Origin: Ralstonia sp. UBA689
GTDB lineage: Bacteria; Pseudomonadota; Gammaproteobacteria; Burkholderiales; Burkholderiaceae
DNA length: 64,000 nucleotides
Direction: 5' to 3'
Assembly (NCBI RefSeq): GCF_002298975.1
Contig: NZ_DBMV01000034.1
Span: 1-64,000 of the forward strand
Shown here: piece after piece, positions 53,169 through 63,810 of the stretch
Layout of the letters: each line of letters begins with the position of its first letter
Numbering within the stretch: the first letter of the stretch is position 1
The notes under the pieces: generated by a model
Database searches by the model: none
Seen by the model: only the letters and a program-made list of their open reading frames with translations
Told to the model about the DNA's origin: nothing
Program-made: the position numbers and the translations under genes

Positions 53169-53323
53169 GGCTGCGCGGTCGATAAAGAAGAACGGGTGCG
53201 AACTGAACGCTACTTATAACCGACACCATATAAACAAACAATTTTTTATTGGTTTGGGATATGAGGCCGCTTCATTACGATGCTCGAACTTCGTGATAAC
53301 ACGCCCTCAATGTCTCCCGCGCC
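53169..53323. promoter_or_regulatory. AT-rich divergent control region of cysB and tauE
   Basis: The 155-base gap is much richer in A+T than its surroundings. It holds an imperfect inverted repeat (53227-53242 against 53248-53263, 11 of 16 positions matching, ends CATAT/ATATG) around a T6 core. CysB sites are AT-rich and loosely conserved, so autoregulation here is plausible but not shown. Confidence 0.4.
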
Positions 53324-54097
53324 ATGACGCTTGCTTATACGGTTTCCGGTTTGCTGGTCGGCCTGTTGGTCGGCCTGACGGGCGTGGGCGGCGGTTCCCT
53401 GATGACGCCGCTGTTGACGCTGATGTTCGGCTTCTCGCCGGCCACCGCCGTGGGCACCGATCTGGCGTTCGCCTCGCTGACCAAGGGTGTGGGCACGATC
53501 GCGCACCGCAGCCACGGCCATATCCGCTGGGACATCGTCAAGCGCCTGTGCCTGGGCAGCCTGCCCGCCGCGCTGGTGACGGTGATCGTGCTGAAAACCG
53601 CCGGCAACCTGGATGCGGAGTGGATGCACCTGATTCGCGTGACGATCGGCGCATCGGTCATCCTGACGGTGATTTCGCTGCTGTTCCGCCAGCGCGTGCT
53701 GGGCTGGCTGGCGGCCAACCCGCGCTACCGCCTGCAGGGCACGGCGCTGGCCGTGGCCACCGTCATCGTTGGCGTGGTGCTGGGTGTGCTGGTGACGGTG
53801 TCGTCCATCGGCGCCGGCGCGGTGGGCGCGACGCTCATCCTGATCCTGTATCCCGAGTTGAAGAGCGCCGAAGTGGCCGGCACCGATATCGCCTATGCCG
53901 TACCGCTGACCGCCGTGGCGGGTCTCGGCCACATGTACCTGGGCACGATCGACTGGAACCTGCTGGTCTCTCTGTTGGTGGGCTCCATCCCGGGCATCTG
54001 GCTGGGGGCGCGCCTCTCAAAGAATCTGCCGGAACGTCTGGTGCGCGGCGCGCTTGCCGCCACGCTGACGGTCACGGCCATCAAGCTGGTGTCGTGA
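53324..54097 (+). CDS. TauE/SafE family anion exporter
   Basis: A 257-residue membrane protein with about eight helices and two repeats of the TauE/SafE pattern: LVGLTGVGGGSLMTPLL and SSIGAGAVGATLILILYPELKSAEVAGTD. Such proteins export sulfite, sulfoacetate or related anions. Placed between the CysB-type regulator and cysI, it probably removes toxic sulfite. Confidence 0.9.
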   Translation: MTLAYTVSGLLVGLLVGLTGVGGGSLMTPLLTLMFGFSPATAVGTDLAFASLTKGVGTIAHRSHGHIRWDIVKRLCLGSLPAALVTVIVLKTAGNLDAEWMHLIRVTIGASVILTVISLLFRQRVLGWLAANPRYRLQGTALAVATVIVGVVLGVLVTVSSIGAGAVGATLILILYPELKSAEVAGTDIAYAVPLTAVAGLGHMYLGTIDWNLLVSLLVGSIPGIWLGARLSKNLPERLVRGALAATLTVTAIKLVS

Positions 54098-54235
54098 TGC
54101 GCAAGATCCACCACGTCATGCGGCTTGGCGCTGGCCGTTGTCGCTGAACCGACCGCAGCACCGCAACGAACGCGTTTTGCCGTATTCCCCCATTTGAATT
54201 GCACGCCGGCACAGACCGGAACGGACTGATTAGTC

Positions 54236-55900
<1,665 letters not shown>

Positions 55901-55918
55901 ACGCCGAGGGAAATGAGC

Positions 55919-56464
55919 ATGAGCAAGATCATCAAGCTGGAAAACGGTGCCCCGGCCGTCGTGGCCGATGACTGGACAGTGCTGCGCGCACCGGAAGGTG
56001 GCGATCTGGCACAAGCCGAAGTGGATGCCGCCGCCCACGCCATCGTGCCGCTGCCCTACTGGGCAGCTAACCGCGAAGCGTTGCTGGCCCGTGCCCGCGC
56101 CGGCACGCTGGCCGTGTGGCTGGCCCCGGAAGACGAGCCGTTTGCCCTGCAGGCCGACCTGCCGACCCTGCCGCTGGTGGCGGTGGATTTCCCGGTCTTC
56201 CGAGACGGCCGCGGCTACAGCACGGCATTCCTGCTGCGCCAGCGCCTGGGCTTTACGCGTGAGTTGCGCGCCATTGGCGACGTGCTGCGCGATCAGCTCG
56301 ACTTCATGCGCCGTTGCGGTTTTGACGCCTACGCCGTGCGCGCAGACAAGAACATCGACGACGCGCTGAATGGCTTTGGCGAGATCAGCGTGCGCTACCA
56401 AGGCGCCGTCGACGAACCGCGCCCGCTGTTCCGCCGCGAGCGTGCTGTCCAGGAGGCCGCGTGA
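55919..56464 (+). CDS. DUF934 protein of the sulfite reductase cluster
   Basis: A 181-residue soluble protein (DUF934) regularly found between cysI and cysH in betaproteobacteria. Recognisable segments are KIIKLENGAPAVVADDW, VPLPYWAANREALLARA and RGYSTAFLLRQRLGF. It has been proposed to help sulfite reduction, for example as an electron-donor or partner subunit replacing CysJ, but the role is unproven. The ATG at 55919 has better ribosome-site spacing (GAGGG, eight bases) than the one at 55913. Overlaps cysH by four bases. Confidence 0.85.
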   Translation: MSKIIKLENGAPAVVADDWTVLRAPEGGDLAQAEVDAAAHAIVPLPYWAANREALLARARAGTLAVWLAPEDEPFALQADLPTLPLVAVDFPVFRDGRGYSTAFLLRQRLGFTRELRAIGDVLRDQLDFMRRCGFDAYAVRADKNIDDALNGFGEISVRYQGAVDEPRPLFRRERAVQEAA

Positions 56465-57288
56465 GCGACACCCAAGATATCGCTGTGTCCGAAGTGCCGG
56501 TGTCCGCAATCGGGCGTCCGGTGCTGTGGACGCGTCCCGTCTACACCGGTACCGCCCAGGCGCTGGCCGCCAAGGAAGCCGCGCTGTTCGAACGCCTGGC
56601 CGAGATTGCCTCCAAGCACGGCGTGGCGAAGTTCGCCACCAGCCTGGCCGCCGAAGACATGGTCGTGACCGATGCGATCCTGCGCAGCCCCGAGGCCGTG
56701 CGGGTGCACCTGCCGATCTTCACGCTGCAAACCGGGCGCCTGCACGCCGAAACGCTGGCGATGCTGGACCGCATTCGCGAGCATTACGGCTACACCGTCG
56801 AGCAGTACGCACCGGACGCCCGCGCAGTGGAAGCCTACGTGCGCGACCATGGCCTCAACGCCTTTTACGACAGCATCGAGCTGCGCAAGGCCTGCTGCAA
56901 CATCCGCAAGGTGGTGCCGCTGAACCGCGCACTGAAAGACGCCGACGGGTGGCTCACCGGCCAGCGCCGCGAGCAGGCTGTCACCCGTGCCGACCTGCCG
57001 TTTGCCGAAGACGACACCGCGCGCGGCATCGCCAAGTACAACCCGCTGTTCGACTGGTCCGAGGCTGAAGTCTGGGCCTACCTCGAGCAGCACAACGTGC
57101 CGACCAACGCGCTGCATGACAAGGGCTATCCGAGTATCGGCTGCGAGCCGTGCACGCGCGCGGTGCGTGTCGGCGAGGACGTGCGCGCCGGCCGATGGTG
57201 GTGGGAATCGCGCGACAGCAAGGAATGCGGTCTGCATGTGGCAAATGCGGTGACAAATTCGGCGACGAACCTGTCGCAAAAGAATTGA
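56461..57288 (+). CDS. cysH: Adenylylsulfate (APS) reductase, thioredoxin-dependent
   Basis: Reduces activated sulfate to sulfite. The 275-residue protein shows the PP-loop-like SLAAEDMVVTD, the cysteine pairs CC (in RKACCNIRK) and CxxC (GCEPCTR) that bind a 4Fe-4S cluster, and the catalytic ECGLH near the C-terminus. The cluster cysteines mean APS rather than PAPS is the substrate, consistent with no cysC/kinase here. GTG start inside the previous stop. Confidence 0.95.
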   Translation: MSDTQDIAVSEVPVSAIGRPVLWTRPVYTGTAQALAAKEAALFERLAEIASKHGVAKFATSLAAEDMVVTDAILRSPEAVRVHLPIFTLQTGRLHAETLAMLDRIREHYGYTVEQYAPDARAVEAYVRDHGLNAFYDSIELRKACCNIRKVVPLNRALKDADGWLTGQRREQAVTRADLPFAEDDTARGIAKYNPLFDWSEAEVWAYLEQHNVPTNALHDKGYPSIGCEPCTRAVRVGEDVRAGRWWWESRDSKECGLHVANAVTNSATNLSQKN

Positions 57289-57308
57289 GCGAAAGCGAAG
57301 GAAGAATC

Positions 57309-58259
57309 ATGGGAGTGATGAGCGAGATCCCCGGCACGGCACTGACGCCTGTGCAGAACGAACACCTCGACTGGTTGGAAGCCGAGTCGATCTACATCAT
57401 CCGCGAGGTGGTGGCCGAGTGCCGCAACCCGGCGCTGCTGTTCTCGGGCGGCAAGGATTCGATCGTGATGCTGCATCTGGCGCTCAAGGCATTCCGCCTG
57501 GGTGATCGCAAGATCGAGCTGCCGTTCCCGCTGGTGCACATCGACACGGGCCACAACTACCCGGAAGTGATCACCTTCCGCGACGAGCAGGTTGCCAAGC
57601 TGGGTGCGCGCCTGGTGGTCGGGCATGTGGAAGATTCCATCAAGCGCGGCACGGTGCGCCTGCGCAAGGAAACCGATTCGCGCAACGCGGCACAGGCCGT
57701 CACGCTGCTGGAAACAATCGAATCGCACGGTTTCGACGCTTTGATGGGCGGTGCCCGCCGCGATGAAGAAAAGGCCCGCGCGAAGGAACGCATCTTCTCG
57801 TTCCGCGACGAGTTCGGCCAGTGGGATCCGAAGGCGCAGCGCCCGGAACTCTGGAGCCTGTACAACGCCCGCATGGCACAGGGCGAGCAGATGCGCGTGT
57901 TTCCGATCTCTAACTGGACGGAACTCGACGTGTGGCAGTACATCGCCCGCGAGAACCTCGCCCTGCCGCCGATCTACTACGCGCATCAACGTGAAGTCGT
58001 GCGCAAGAACGGCCTGCTGGTGCCGGTTACGTCGATCACGCCCAAGGCCGATGGCGACGTGAGTGAAGTCCTGTCGGTGCGCTTCCGCACCGTGGGCGAC
58101 ATCAGCTGCACATGCCCGGTGGCGAGCACCGCTGCCACGCCGGCCGAGATCATCGCCGAGACGGCCGTGACCGAAATCACTGAACGCGGCGCCACGCGCA
58201 TGGACGACCAGACGAGCGAAGCCTCGATGGAAAAGCGCAAGAAGGAAGGGTATTTCTGA
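57309..58259 (+). CDS. cysD: Sulfate adenylyltransferase subunit 2
   Basis: ATP sulfurylase small subunit, making APS from sulfate and ATP with CysN. The 316 residues contain the PP-loop SGGKDSIVMLHLALK, HIDTGHNYPEV, GGARRDEEKARAKER, and a C-terminal EKRKKEGYF end typical of the family. AAGGAAG precedes the ATG at 57309; a second ATG three codons later is possible. Starts 20 bases after cysH. Confidence 0.96.
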   Translation: MGVMSEIPGTALTPVQNEHLDWLEAESIYIIREVVAECRNPALLFSGGKDSIVMLHLALKAFRLGDRKIELPFPLVHIDTGHNYPEVITFRDEQVAKLGARLVVGHVEDSIKRGTVRLRKETDSRNAAQAVTLLETIESHGFDALMGGARRDEEKARAKERIFSFRDEFGQWDPKAQRPELWSLYNARMAQGEQMRVFPISNWTELDVWQYIARENLALPPIYYAHQREVVRKNGLLVPVTSITPKADGDVSEVLSVRFRTVGDISCTCPVASTAATPAEIIAETAVTEITERGATRMDDQTSEASMEKRKKEGYF

Positions 58260-58261
58260 TC

Positions 58262-59593
58262 ATGACAACGCATTCGACGCACCCAGCGACGCATCCTGCA
58301 TCGCACCAAGGCCTGCTGCGCTTCATCACCGCCGGTTCCGTTGACGACGGCAAGAGCACGCTGATCGGCCGCCTGCTGTACGACAGCAAGGCCGTGCTGA
58401 CCGACCAACTGCAAGCGCTGGCCAACGCCAAGAACAAGCGTACCGCTGGCGAACAGATCGATTTTTCTCTGCTGACCGACGGCCTGGAAGCCGAGCGTGA
58501 GCAGGGCATCACGATCGACGTGGCGTACCGCTATTTCTCGACCGCGCGCCGCAAGTTCATCATTGCCGACACGCCGGGCCACGAGCAGTACACGCGCAAC
58601 ATGGTGACCGGCGCCTCGACCGCGCACGCCGCCATCATCCTGATCGATGCCACGCGCGTGACGACCGTCGACGGCAAGACGGAGCTGCTGGCCCAGACCA
58701 AGCGCCATTCGGCCATCGTGAAGCTGCTGGAGCTGCAGCATGTGATCGTGGCCATCAACAAGATGGATCTGGTTGACTACAGCGAAACGCGCTTCAACGA
58801 AATCCGTGCCGCCTACGATGCGCTGGCTGCCCAACTGGGCCTGCACGACGTGCGCTACGTGCCGGTGTCGGCGCTGCGCGGCGACAACATCGTGCATGCC
58901 TCCGAAGCCATGACTTGGTATCAGGGTGAGCCGCTGCTGGCGCTGCTCGAAGACCTCAAGGTGGAGGAGACGGCTCCGGTGGGCGATGACGCGCTGCGCT
59001 TCCCGGTGCAGCTCGTGGCGCGTCAGGACGGCTCGCAGGCCGATGACTTCCGCGGCTACATGGGCCGTGTGGAAGCCGGCACCGTGCGCGTTGGCCAAGC
59101 CGTGCGCGTGCTGCCTGCCAACCGCGAAACCACGGTGGCTGAAGTGCTGACGCCCAATGGCGCAGCTGAATCCGCCGGCCCCGGCGAGACCATCACCGTG
59201 CGTCTGGCCGACGACGTGGACATCTCCCGCGGCGACACCATTGTTGCCGCCCCGACGACCGCCGCCAACGCCGCCAAGAAGCTGCACGCCGACCTGTGCT
59301 GGTTCGACGAGCATGAGCTGAACCCGGCCCGCAAGTATGTGCTCAAGCACACGACTGCCACCGTGTTTGCGCGTGTGTCGGAAGTCGAGCGCGTGCTCGA
59401 CGTGCATACGCTGTCGCACGAAACCGGCCGCAAGCAGATCGCGCTCAACGATATCGGCACAGTCAACATCAGCCTGCAGAAGCCGATCGTCTGCGATGCG
59501 TACGGTGATAACCCGGCGACCGGCGCGTTCATCCTGGTGGACGAAGCGACGCACCATACGGTGGCGGCTGGCATGATCCGTGCATTTTCCTAA
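58262..59593 (+). CDS. cysN: Sulfate adenylyltransferase subunit 1
   Basis: GTPase subunit of ATP sulfurylase; GTP hydrolysis drives APS formation. The 443 residues carry G-domain motifs GSVDDGKSTLIG, DTPGHEQYTRNM, INKMDLVDY, followed by EF-Tu-like beta barrels. There is no C-terminal APS-kinase domain, so this is the CysN rather than NodQ form. It begins two bases after cysD. Confidence 0.96.
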   Translation: MTTHSTHPATHPASHQGLLRFITAGSVDDGKSTLIGRLLYDSKAVLTDQLQALANAKNKRTAGEQIDFSLLTDGLEAEREQGITIDVAYRYFSTARRKFIIADTPGHEQYTRNMVTGASTAHAAIILIDATRVTTVDGKTELLAQTKRHSAIVKLLELQHVIVAINKMDLVDYSETRFNEIRAAYDALAAQLGLHDVRYVPVSALRGDNIVHASEAMTWYQGEPLLALLEDLKVEETAPVGDDALRFPVQLVARQDGSQADDFRGYMGRVEAGTVRVGQAVRVLPANRETTVAEVLTPNGAAESAGPGETITVRLADDVDISRGDTIVAAPTTAANAAKKLHADLCWFDEHELNPARKYVLKHTTATVFARVSEVERVLDVHTLSHETGRKQIALNDIGTVNISLQKPIVCDAYGDNPATGAFILVDEATHHTVAAGMIRAFS

Positions 59594-59649
59594 TGTGGAT
59601 GGGGCGCGGTAAGCTGCGCCCCGCAGGAAAAAGCAAAGGAATCCAGGCA

Positions 59650-60456
59650 ATGGAAGCGAAGACCCCCAAAACACTCGGCCACGTGAGCCTGATTGGTGCA
59701 GGCCCCGGCGCCGCAGACCTCATCACCGTGCGCGGTGCACGGTTGTTGGGCGAAGCCGAGGTCGTGCTGCACGACGCGCTGGTCTCGCCGGAGGTCTTCC
59801 AATATTGCCCGCAGGCGGTGCTGATCGCTGTCGGCAAGCGTTGCGGCAAGCGTTCCACCGCGCAGCGCTTCATCAACCGCCAACTCGTCGATCTGGCGAC
59901 CAAATATCAGCGCGTGGTGCGCCTCAAGGGCGGCGACCCGATGCTGTTTGGCCGTGCCGACGAGGAACTGCAGGCGCTCGAGCAGGCCGGCATCGACTAC
60001 GAAGTCGTGCCGGGCATTACTGCTGCGCTGGCAGCCGCGTCTGCCATCCGCCAGCCCTTGACCAAGCGCGGCGTCGCCCGCAGCGTCGCGTTTGTTACGC
60101 AAGCCAAGGCGGCCGATCCGGATACGCCGCAACCCGAAGGCATCGTGCCGGAACCCGTGGCGCAGGCCGATTCGCTCGTCTACTACATGGGCCGCGACCA
60201 AGCAGCATCCATTGCCGCTGACCTGATTGCTCGCGGCCGCGCACCGTCGACGCCCGCCTGGGTGGTCGAAGCCGCCACCACGCCCGAGCAGCGCTCGGCA
60301 TGCTTCACCCTGCAGCAGATGGCCGATGGCGCCGCCGCCGCGTGGATCAACCCTGAGCACCCGAGCTTGCTGATGATCGGCGACGCGTTTGCTGCGCGCG
60401 CGACGGTGGCTGCGCCGGAAGGCTTCTCCAGCGAGCCCCACGTGCTGGCCGCCTAA
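59650..60456 (+). CDS. cobA: Uroporphyrinogen-III C-methyltransferase
   Basis: SAM-dependent SUMT that makes precorrin-2 for siroheme (and cobalamin). The 268 residues show VSLIGAGPGAADLITVRGARLL, VRLKGGDPMLFGRADEEL and VVPGITAALAAASA. The role with CysI is to supply siroheme; the dehydrogenase and chelatase steps need other enzymes, perhaps including the CbiX-type protein at the right end. Start MEAKTPK has AAGGA ten bases upstream; the frame opens earlier, inside the cysN stop. Confidence 0.94.
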   Translation: MEAKTPKTLGHVSLIGAGPGAADLITVRGARLLGEAEVVLHDALVSPEVFQYCPQAVLIAVGKRCGKRSTAQRFINRQLVDLATKYQRVVRLKGGDPMLFGRADEELQALEQAGIDYEVVPGITAALAAASAIRQPLTKRGVARSVAFVTQAKAADPDTPQPEGIVPEPVAQADSLVYYMGRDQAASIAADLIARGRAPSTPAWVVEAATTPEQRSACFTLQQMADGAAAAWINPEHPSLLMIGDAFAARATVAAPEGFSSEPHVLAA

Positions 60457-60477
60457 CGCCTAGCCTCAGGGCATGGT

Positions 60478-61494
60478 TCAGAACGCCAGCGCAACCTTTC
60501 CGAACACCTGTCCGGCCTGCATGGCCCGGAACGCCTCTGGCGCGTCCTGCCACGGCAGCACCTGATCGACGATCGGGTGCAGACCGTGCAGCGCAATCGC
60601 CCGGTTCATTGCCTCAAACGAAGCACGCGAGCCGACCGACGCCGGCCGGAGGATCGCCTTGCGCGCGAAGATCTCCAGCGGATTCACGCCGCCGCCGTGC
60701 CCGGCCAGATAGCCGACTAAGTGGATCTGCCCGCCCACCCGCAACGCTTTCAGCGAGCGCTGCAGCGTGCCCCCGCCACCCACTTCGATGACGTGATCGA
60801 CGCCGCGGCCGTCCGTGCGCGCGAGCACCGCTTCGTGCCATTCGGGCGTCGCGCGGTAGTTGATCGTGTCCGACTCGGGCACACCCAGCCCCCGGACGCG
60901 CTCCAGCTTGGCGTCGCTGCTCGACAGCACGATGGGCCGCGCCCCGGCCATCAATGCGAACTGCACCGCGAACATCGATACACCGCCCGTGCCTTGCACG
61001 AGCACGGTCTCGCCGGGTTGCATGTTGCCCGCTTCAATCAGGCAATGCCACGCGGTCAGGCCCGCGCAGGGCAGGGTGGCGGCTTCGGTGTCGCTCAGGT
61101 GCGGTGGCACAACCACCGCGCCACCCGCATCCAAGCGGATGGTATCGGCCAGCCAGCCGTCGATCGGGCCGCCCAGCATGCGGCGCGTGTCGGCGTTGCG
61201 GAAGTCGCCACCGTCCCAGCGTTGCCAGAAGGTGCCGGCCACACGGTCGCCAACGCTTACGCGCGTCACGTTCTCGCCGATGGCCACGACTTCGCCCACG
61301 CCATCCGACAGTGGGATCAGCGGCAACGGAAAGCGCGTAAAGAACGTGCCGGAGACGATCTCCAGATCGCGGTAGTTGAGCGAAGCGGCGTGCGTGCGCA
61401 CGATGATTTCGTCAGGGGCGGGCGCGGGCGTGTCGCGCTCGATGGGGCGCAGGGCGTCGATGCCGTAACCGTCGGTCAGTGCCAGGGCTTTCAT
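60478..61494 (-). CDS. Zinc-independent quinone oxidoreductase-like MDR dehydrogenase
   Basis: A 338-residue medium-chain dehydrogenase/reductase: the GroES-like half with HAASLNYRDLEIVSG and LIPLSDGVGEVVAIG, and the Rossmann half with VLVQGTGGVSMFAVQFALMAGA. The zinc-binding Cys and structural Cys set are missing, as in NADPH:quinone reductases. Start is MKALALTDG. Divergent from a LysR regulator, which probably controls it. Confidence 0.88.
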   Translation of the reverse strand: MKALALTDGYGIDALRPIERDTPAPAPDEIIVRTHAASLNYRDLEIVSGTFFTRFPLPLIPLSDGVGEVVAIGENVTRVSVGDRVAGTFWQRWDGGDFRNADTRRMLGGPIDGWLADTIRLDAGGAVVVPPHLSDTEAATLPCAGLTAWHCLIEAGNMQPGETVLVQGTGGVSMFAVQFALMAGARPIVLSSSDAKLERVRGLGVPESDTINYRATPEWHEAVLARTDGRGVDHVIEVGGGGTLQRSLKALRVGGQIHLVGYLAGHGGGVNPLEIFARKAILRPASVGSRASFEAMNRAIALHGLHPIVDQVLPWQDAPEAFRAMQAGQVFGKVALAF

Positions 61495-61617
61495 GGTGTC
61501 CTTGTTCTCCGTAAGGAAAAGCAACGCAACAGCGCGTCTGGCGATACTGTGGCGCGTCACCTAAGATGAATCCAATTCAATTTGTTCAAATAAAACATAA
61601 CGATTGGGAATGTCGTC
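61495..61617. promoter_or_regulatory. Divergent promoter region of the MDR and LysR genes
   Basis: A 120-base gap, AT-rich around 61561-61610, is the expected site for LysR binding. No clean T-N11-A repeat could be assigned. Confidence 0.35.
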
Positions 61618-62514
61618 GTGCTTGAGGAAATGCGTACCTTCGTGCTGCTGGCGCAGACCGGCTCGATTGCCCGAGTGGCCGAGCACTTGCCGCTGACGCA
61701 GCCGGCTGTCACCAAGCAGATCCAGCGGCTGGAGCGCGCGCTCGACACGGTGCTCTTCGATCGGCGCGTCAAGCCGTTCCGCCTGACAGCCGAGGGCGAA
61801 GCGGTGCTGGCACGCTGCCGCACCATCGTCGGCGAGTTCGAGGCACTGCGCGGCAGCGTGCGTGCGAGCGGCGAGCCGGAAGGCGCGCTGCGCGTGGGCG
61901 TGAGCCACGCGGTGGGCGATGCGCGGTTTGCGCGCGTGCTGTCGGGGTTGCGGGAGCGCTTTCCGGCCGTATCGTTCCGGCTGAGCTGCGAATGGGGCGG
62001 CGTGTTGCGCGAGCGTTTGAAACGTGCCGAGCTGGATGCCGCGCTGTGGCTGACGCCGTCCAACGCGCGCGGCAACCATACCGATGCGGGCGTCCGCGTG
62101 ATCGGCACCGAGCCCGTCAGCCTGATTGCCGCGCCCGCGCGCAAGCTGCCGGCCACGTTGTCGATGGCGCAGGTTACGGACGAGGCCTGGGTGCTGAACC
62201 CCGCCGGTTGCGAGATGCGCGCCTGGCTCCTGGGCCGCTTCGAGGCGGATCGGCTGGCGCCCAACGTAGCGGCGGAAGTGCAATCGGTGCCGCTGCAGCA
62301 CGCGCTGGTGGCGGAAAGTTTCGGGCTCGGGTTTGCGCCTGTGCGGCTGATCGGGCAGCAGATTGCTGAGGGTTCGCTGTCGGTGCACAAGCTCGCGTCG
62401 GCGCCGGCTGAATGGGATGTCTGCGTGCAGCGCGCACCGTCGCTCGGCCGCCTGGCGCGGGTGGTGGATGCGCTCGAATCGGCGCTGTCCACCGAGGCAG
62501 CAGCGGCGCGTTAA
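61618..62514 (+). CDS. LysR family transcriptional regulator
   Basis: A 298-residue LysR regulator: HTH with MRTFVLLAQTGSIARVAEHLPLTQPAVTKQIQRLE and a substrate-binding effector domain (ALRVGVSHAVGDARFAR). It starts at GTG 61618; an ATG at 61630 is possible. Probably regulates the divergent oxidoreductase gene. Confidence 0.9.
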   Translation: MLEEMRTFVLLAQTGSIARVAEHLPLTQPAVTKQIQRLERALDTVLFDRRVKPFRLTAEGEAVLARCRTIVGEFEALRGSVRASGEPEGALRVGVSHAVGDARFARVLSGLRERFPAVSFRLSCEWGGVLRERLKRAELDAALWLTPSNARGNHTDAGVRVIGTEPVSLIAAPARKLPATLSMAQVTDEAWVLNPAGCEMRAWLLGRFEADRLAPNVAAEVQSVPLQHALVAESFGLGFAPVRLIGQQIAEGSLSVHKLASAPAEWDVCVQRAPSLGRLARVVDALESALSTEAAAAR

Positions 62515-62659
62515 TCACCTAGAGACCGCTGCCAAATGCTTCTGACGGCCCAACCTTCCTTGCCGTACGACTTGTACTGTCTGCATTGGCGTTGAACCGT
62601 CAGAACCGCTTCGCTTCATTTTGCAACGGCCTCTTAACTTCTCTTTCCGGACGCCTGCG

Positions 62660-63097
62660 ATGCCGCACGTCATCATCGAATACACCGCCAATGTTGAAGC
62701 CGACGCGCGCATCCCGGAGCTGATGCGCGTGCTCAATGCCGTGCTGATCGGCCATGCGGATGTCTTTCCCACCGGTGGCCTCCGTACGCGCGCGCTACGC
62801 CTGGACCAGTACCGCATGGCTGACGGTGCCGAGGATGACGCCTTCATCCACGCGACGTTCCGCATCAAGGCGGGCCGACCCAATACGGTCACCGGGCCCA
62901 TCTGCGCAGAGATGTTCGCGGCCATGCGCACGCACCTGGCCGACGTATTCACGCGCCGCTACCTCGGCCTGACCTTGGAGCTGGTGGAGTTCAGCACGCA
63001 TGGGTTTCACGTCGAGAACAACGTGCACGCACGCTTTGTGCAGGTTGAAGCCGAGAGTGGCTGGCAGGGGGCGCGAGACGTTGCGAAAACTCTGTGA
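62660..63097 (+). CDS. 5-carboxymethyl-2-hydroxymuconate isomerase-like tautomerase
   Basis: A 145-residue tautomerase-fold protein with the catalytic N-terminal Pro (MPHVIIEYTANVE) and RALRLDQYRMADG. CHMI acts in homoprotocatechuate (4-hydroxyphenylacetate) degradation, but no other hpa genes are nearby, so the substrate is uncertain. The start is chosen so that Pro is residue 2. Confidence 0.85.
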   Translation: MPHVIIEYTANVEADARIPELMRVLNAVLIGHADVFPTGGLRTRALRLDQYRMADGAEDDAFIHATFRIKAGRPNTVTGPICAEMFAAMRTHLADVFTRRYLGLTLELVEFSTHGFHVENNVHARFVQVEAESGWQGARDVAKTL

Positions 63098-63207
63098 GAC
63101 GCTGCAACCAATCGTATCGGCGGCGCGCATGAGCGCTTGAGCCGACACAACCGGCATGGGAGTATCCGGGCCGCATCCGCCCGAGTGCGGGATACCCGGC
63201 CCATGCC
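63098..63207. other. Short intergenic segment
   Basis: About 110 bases with no gene and no obvious terminator seen. Confidence 0.4.
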
Positions 63208-63429
63208 ATGATTGCTGCCGCTTCGTTGATCCGTTTGCCTGTCGGGCGTGCTGCTGTGCAGGTGCTTGGCGCCGCCGCGCTGACCACGCTTGCCGCATGC
63301 GGCGCCTGGGATGTCAGGCGGCTTGGTGTTCGGGCCGGAATGGCAGTTGACAACGCCGTTTCCGTCGCCATCGTCCTGATGCGCGCAACTGAACTCGACC
63401 GCGTCCAGTGCGCCACTGCGGGGTGCTGA
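63208..63429 (+). CDS. Possible small lipoprotein
   Basis: A 73-residue frame with two early Arg residues, a hydrophobic stretch and LTTLAAC, which could be a lipobox. It lacks a ribosome site and ends one base before the convergent chelatase gene stop. It may be chance coding; nothing in it is recognised. Confidence 0.3.
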   Translation: MIAAASLIRLPVGRAAVQVLGAAALTTLAACGAWDVRRLGVRAGMAVDNAVSVAIVLMRATELDRVQCATAGC

Positions 63430-63810
63430 TCAGCCGCCGGTGACGAGCTGACGCGAGCAATAGCCGGCAATTGCGTCGAGCACGGCGTCGTCTTCGCCTA
63501 CGGCCTCAGCGCAACGGAGAGAGAGCGCCGAGTGGGCTTGCGCGCATTGCGCTACGAGTGCCGGCAGGTCGCGGCGCAGATGACCGCCCTGGCCAAAGAA
63601 TACCGGCACGATGGTGACGCTCTGCGCGCCGGCAGCGGCCAGATCGTCGATCGCGGCCGGCAGGTCGGGTGCCATCAATTCAAGAAAGGCGAGGCGGACG
63701 TCGACGTCCGGTTGCTGTGCAGCCAGGCGCTCGCGCAGACGATCGAAGGGCTCGCGCCAGCGGGCATCGCGTGCGCCATGCGCAAACAGCACGAGCGCGC
63801 GCGCGGCCAT
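63430..63810 (-). CDS. Sirohydrochlorin chelatase, CbiX/SirB-type
   Basis: A 126-residue single-domain chelatase that inserts metal (Fe or Co) into sirohydrochlorin. The N-terminal ALVLFAHGARD places the metal His, and VPVFFGQGGHLRRDLP gives a second His. With iron it would complete siroheme synthesis for CysI. Its ATG overlaps the stop of lptG (TGATG). Confidence 0.88.
   Translation of the reverse strand: MAARALVLFAHGARDARWREPFDRLRERLAAQQPDVDVRLAFLELMAPDLPAAIDDLAAAGAQSVTIVPVFFGQGGHLRRDLPALVAQCAQAHSALSLRCAEAVGEDDAVLDAIAGYCSRQLVTGG

Noticed and set aside
62991..63470. A 159-codon minus-strand frame between the isomerase and chelatase genes
   Set aside because: It overlaps the end of the isomerase gene, is Ala/Thr/Ser/Arg-rich and has no domain; likely chance in GC-rich DNA.
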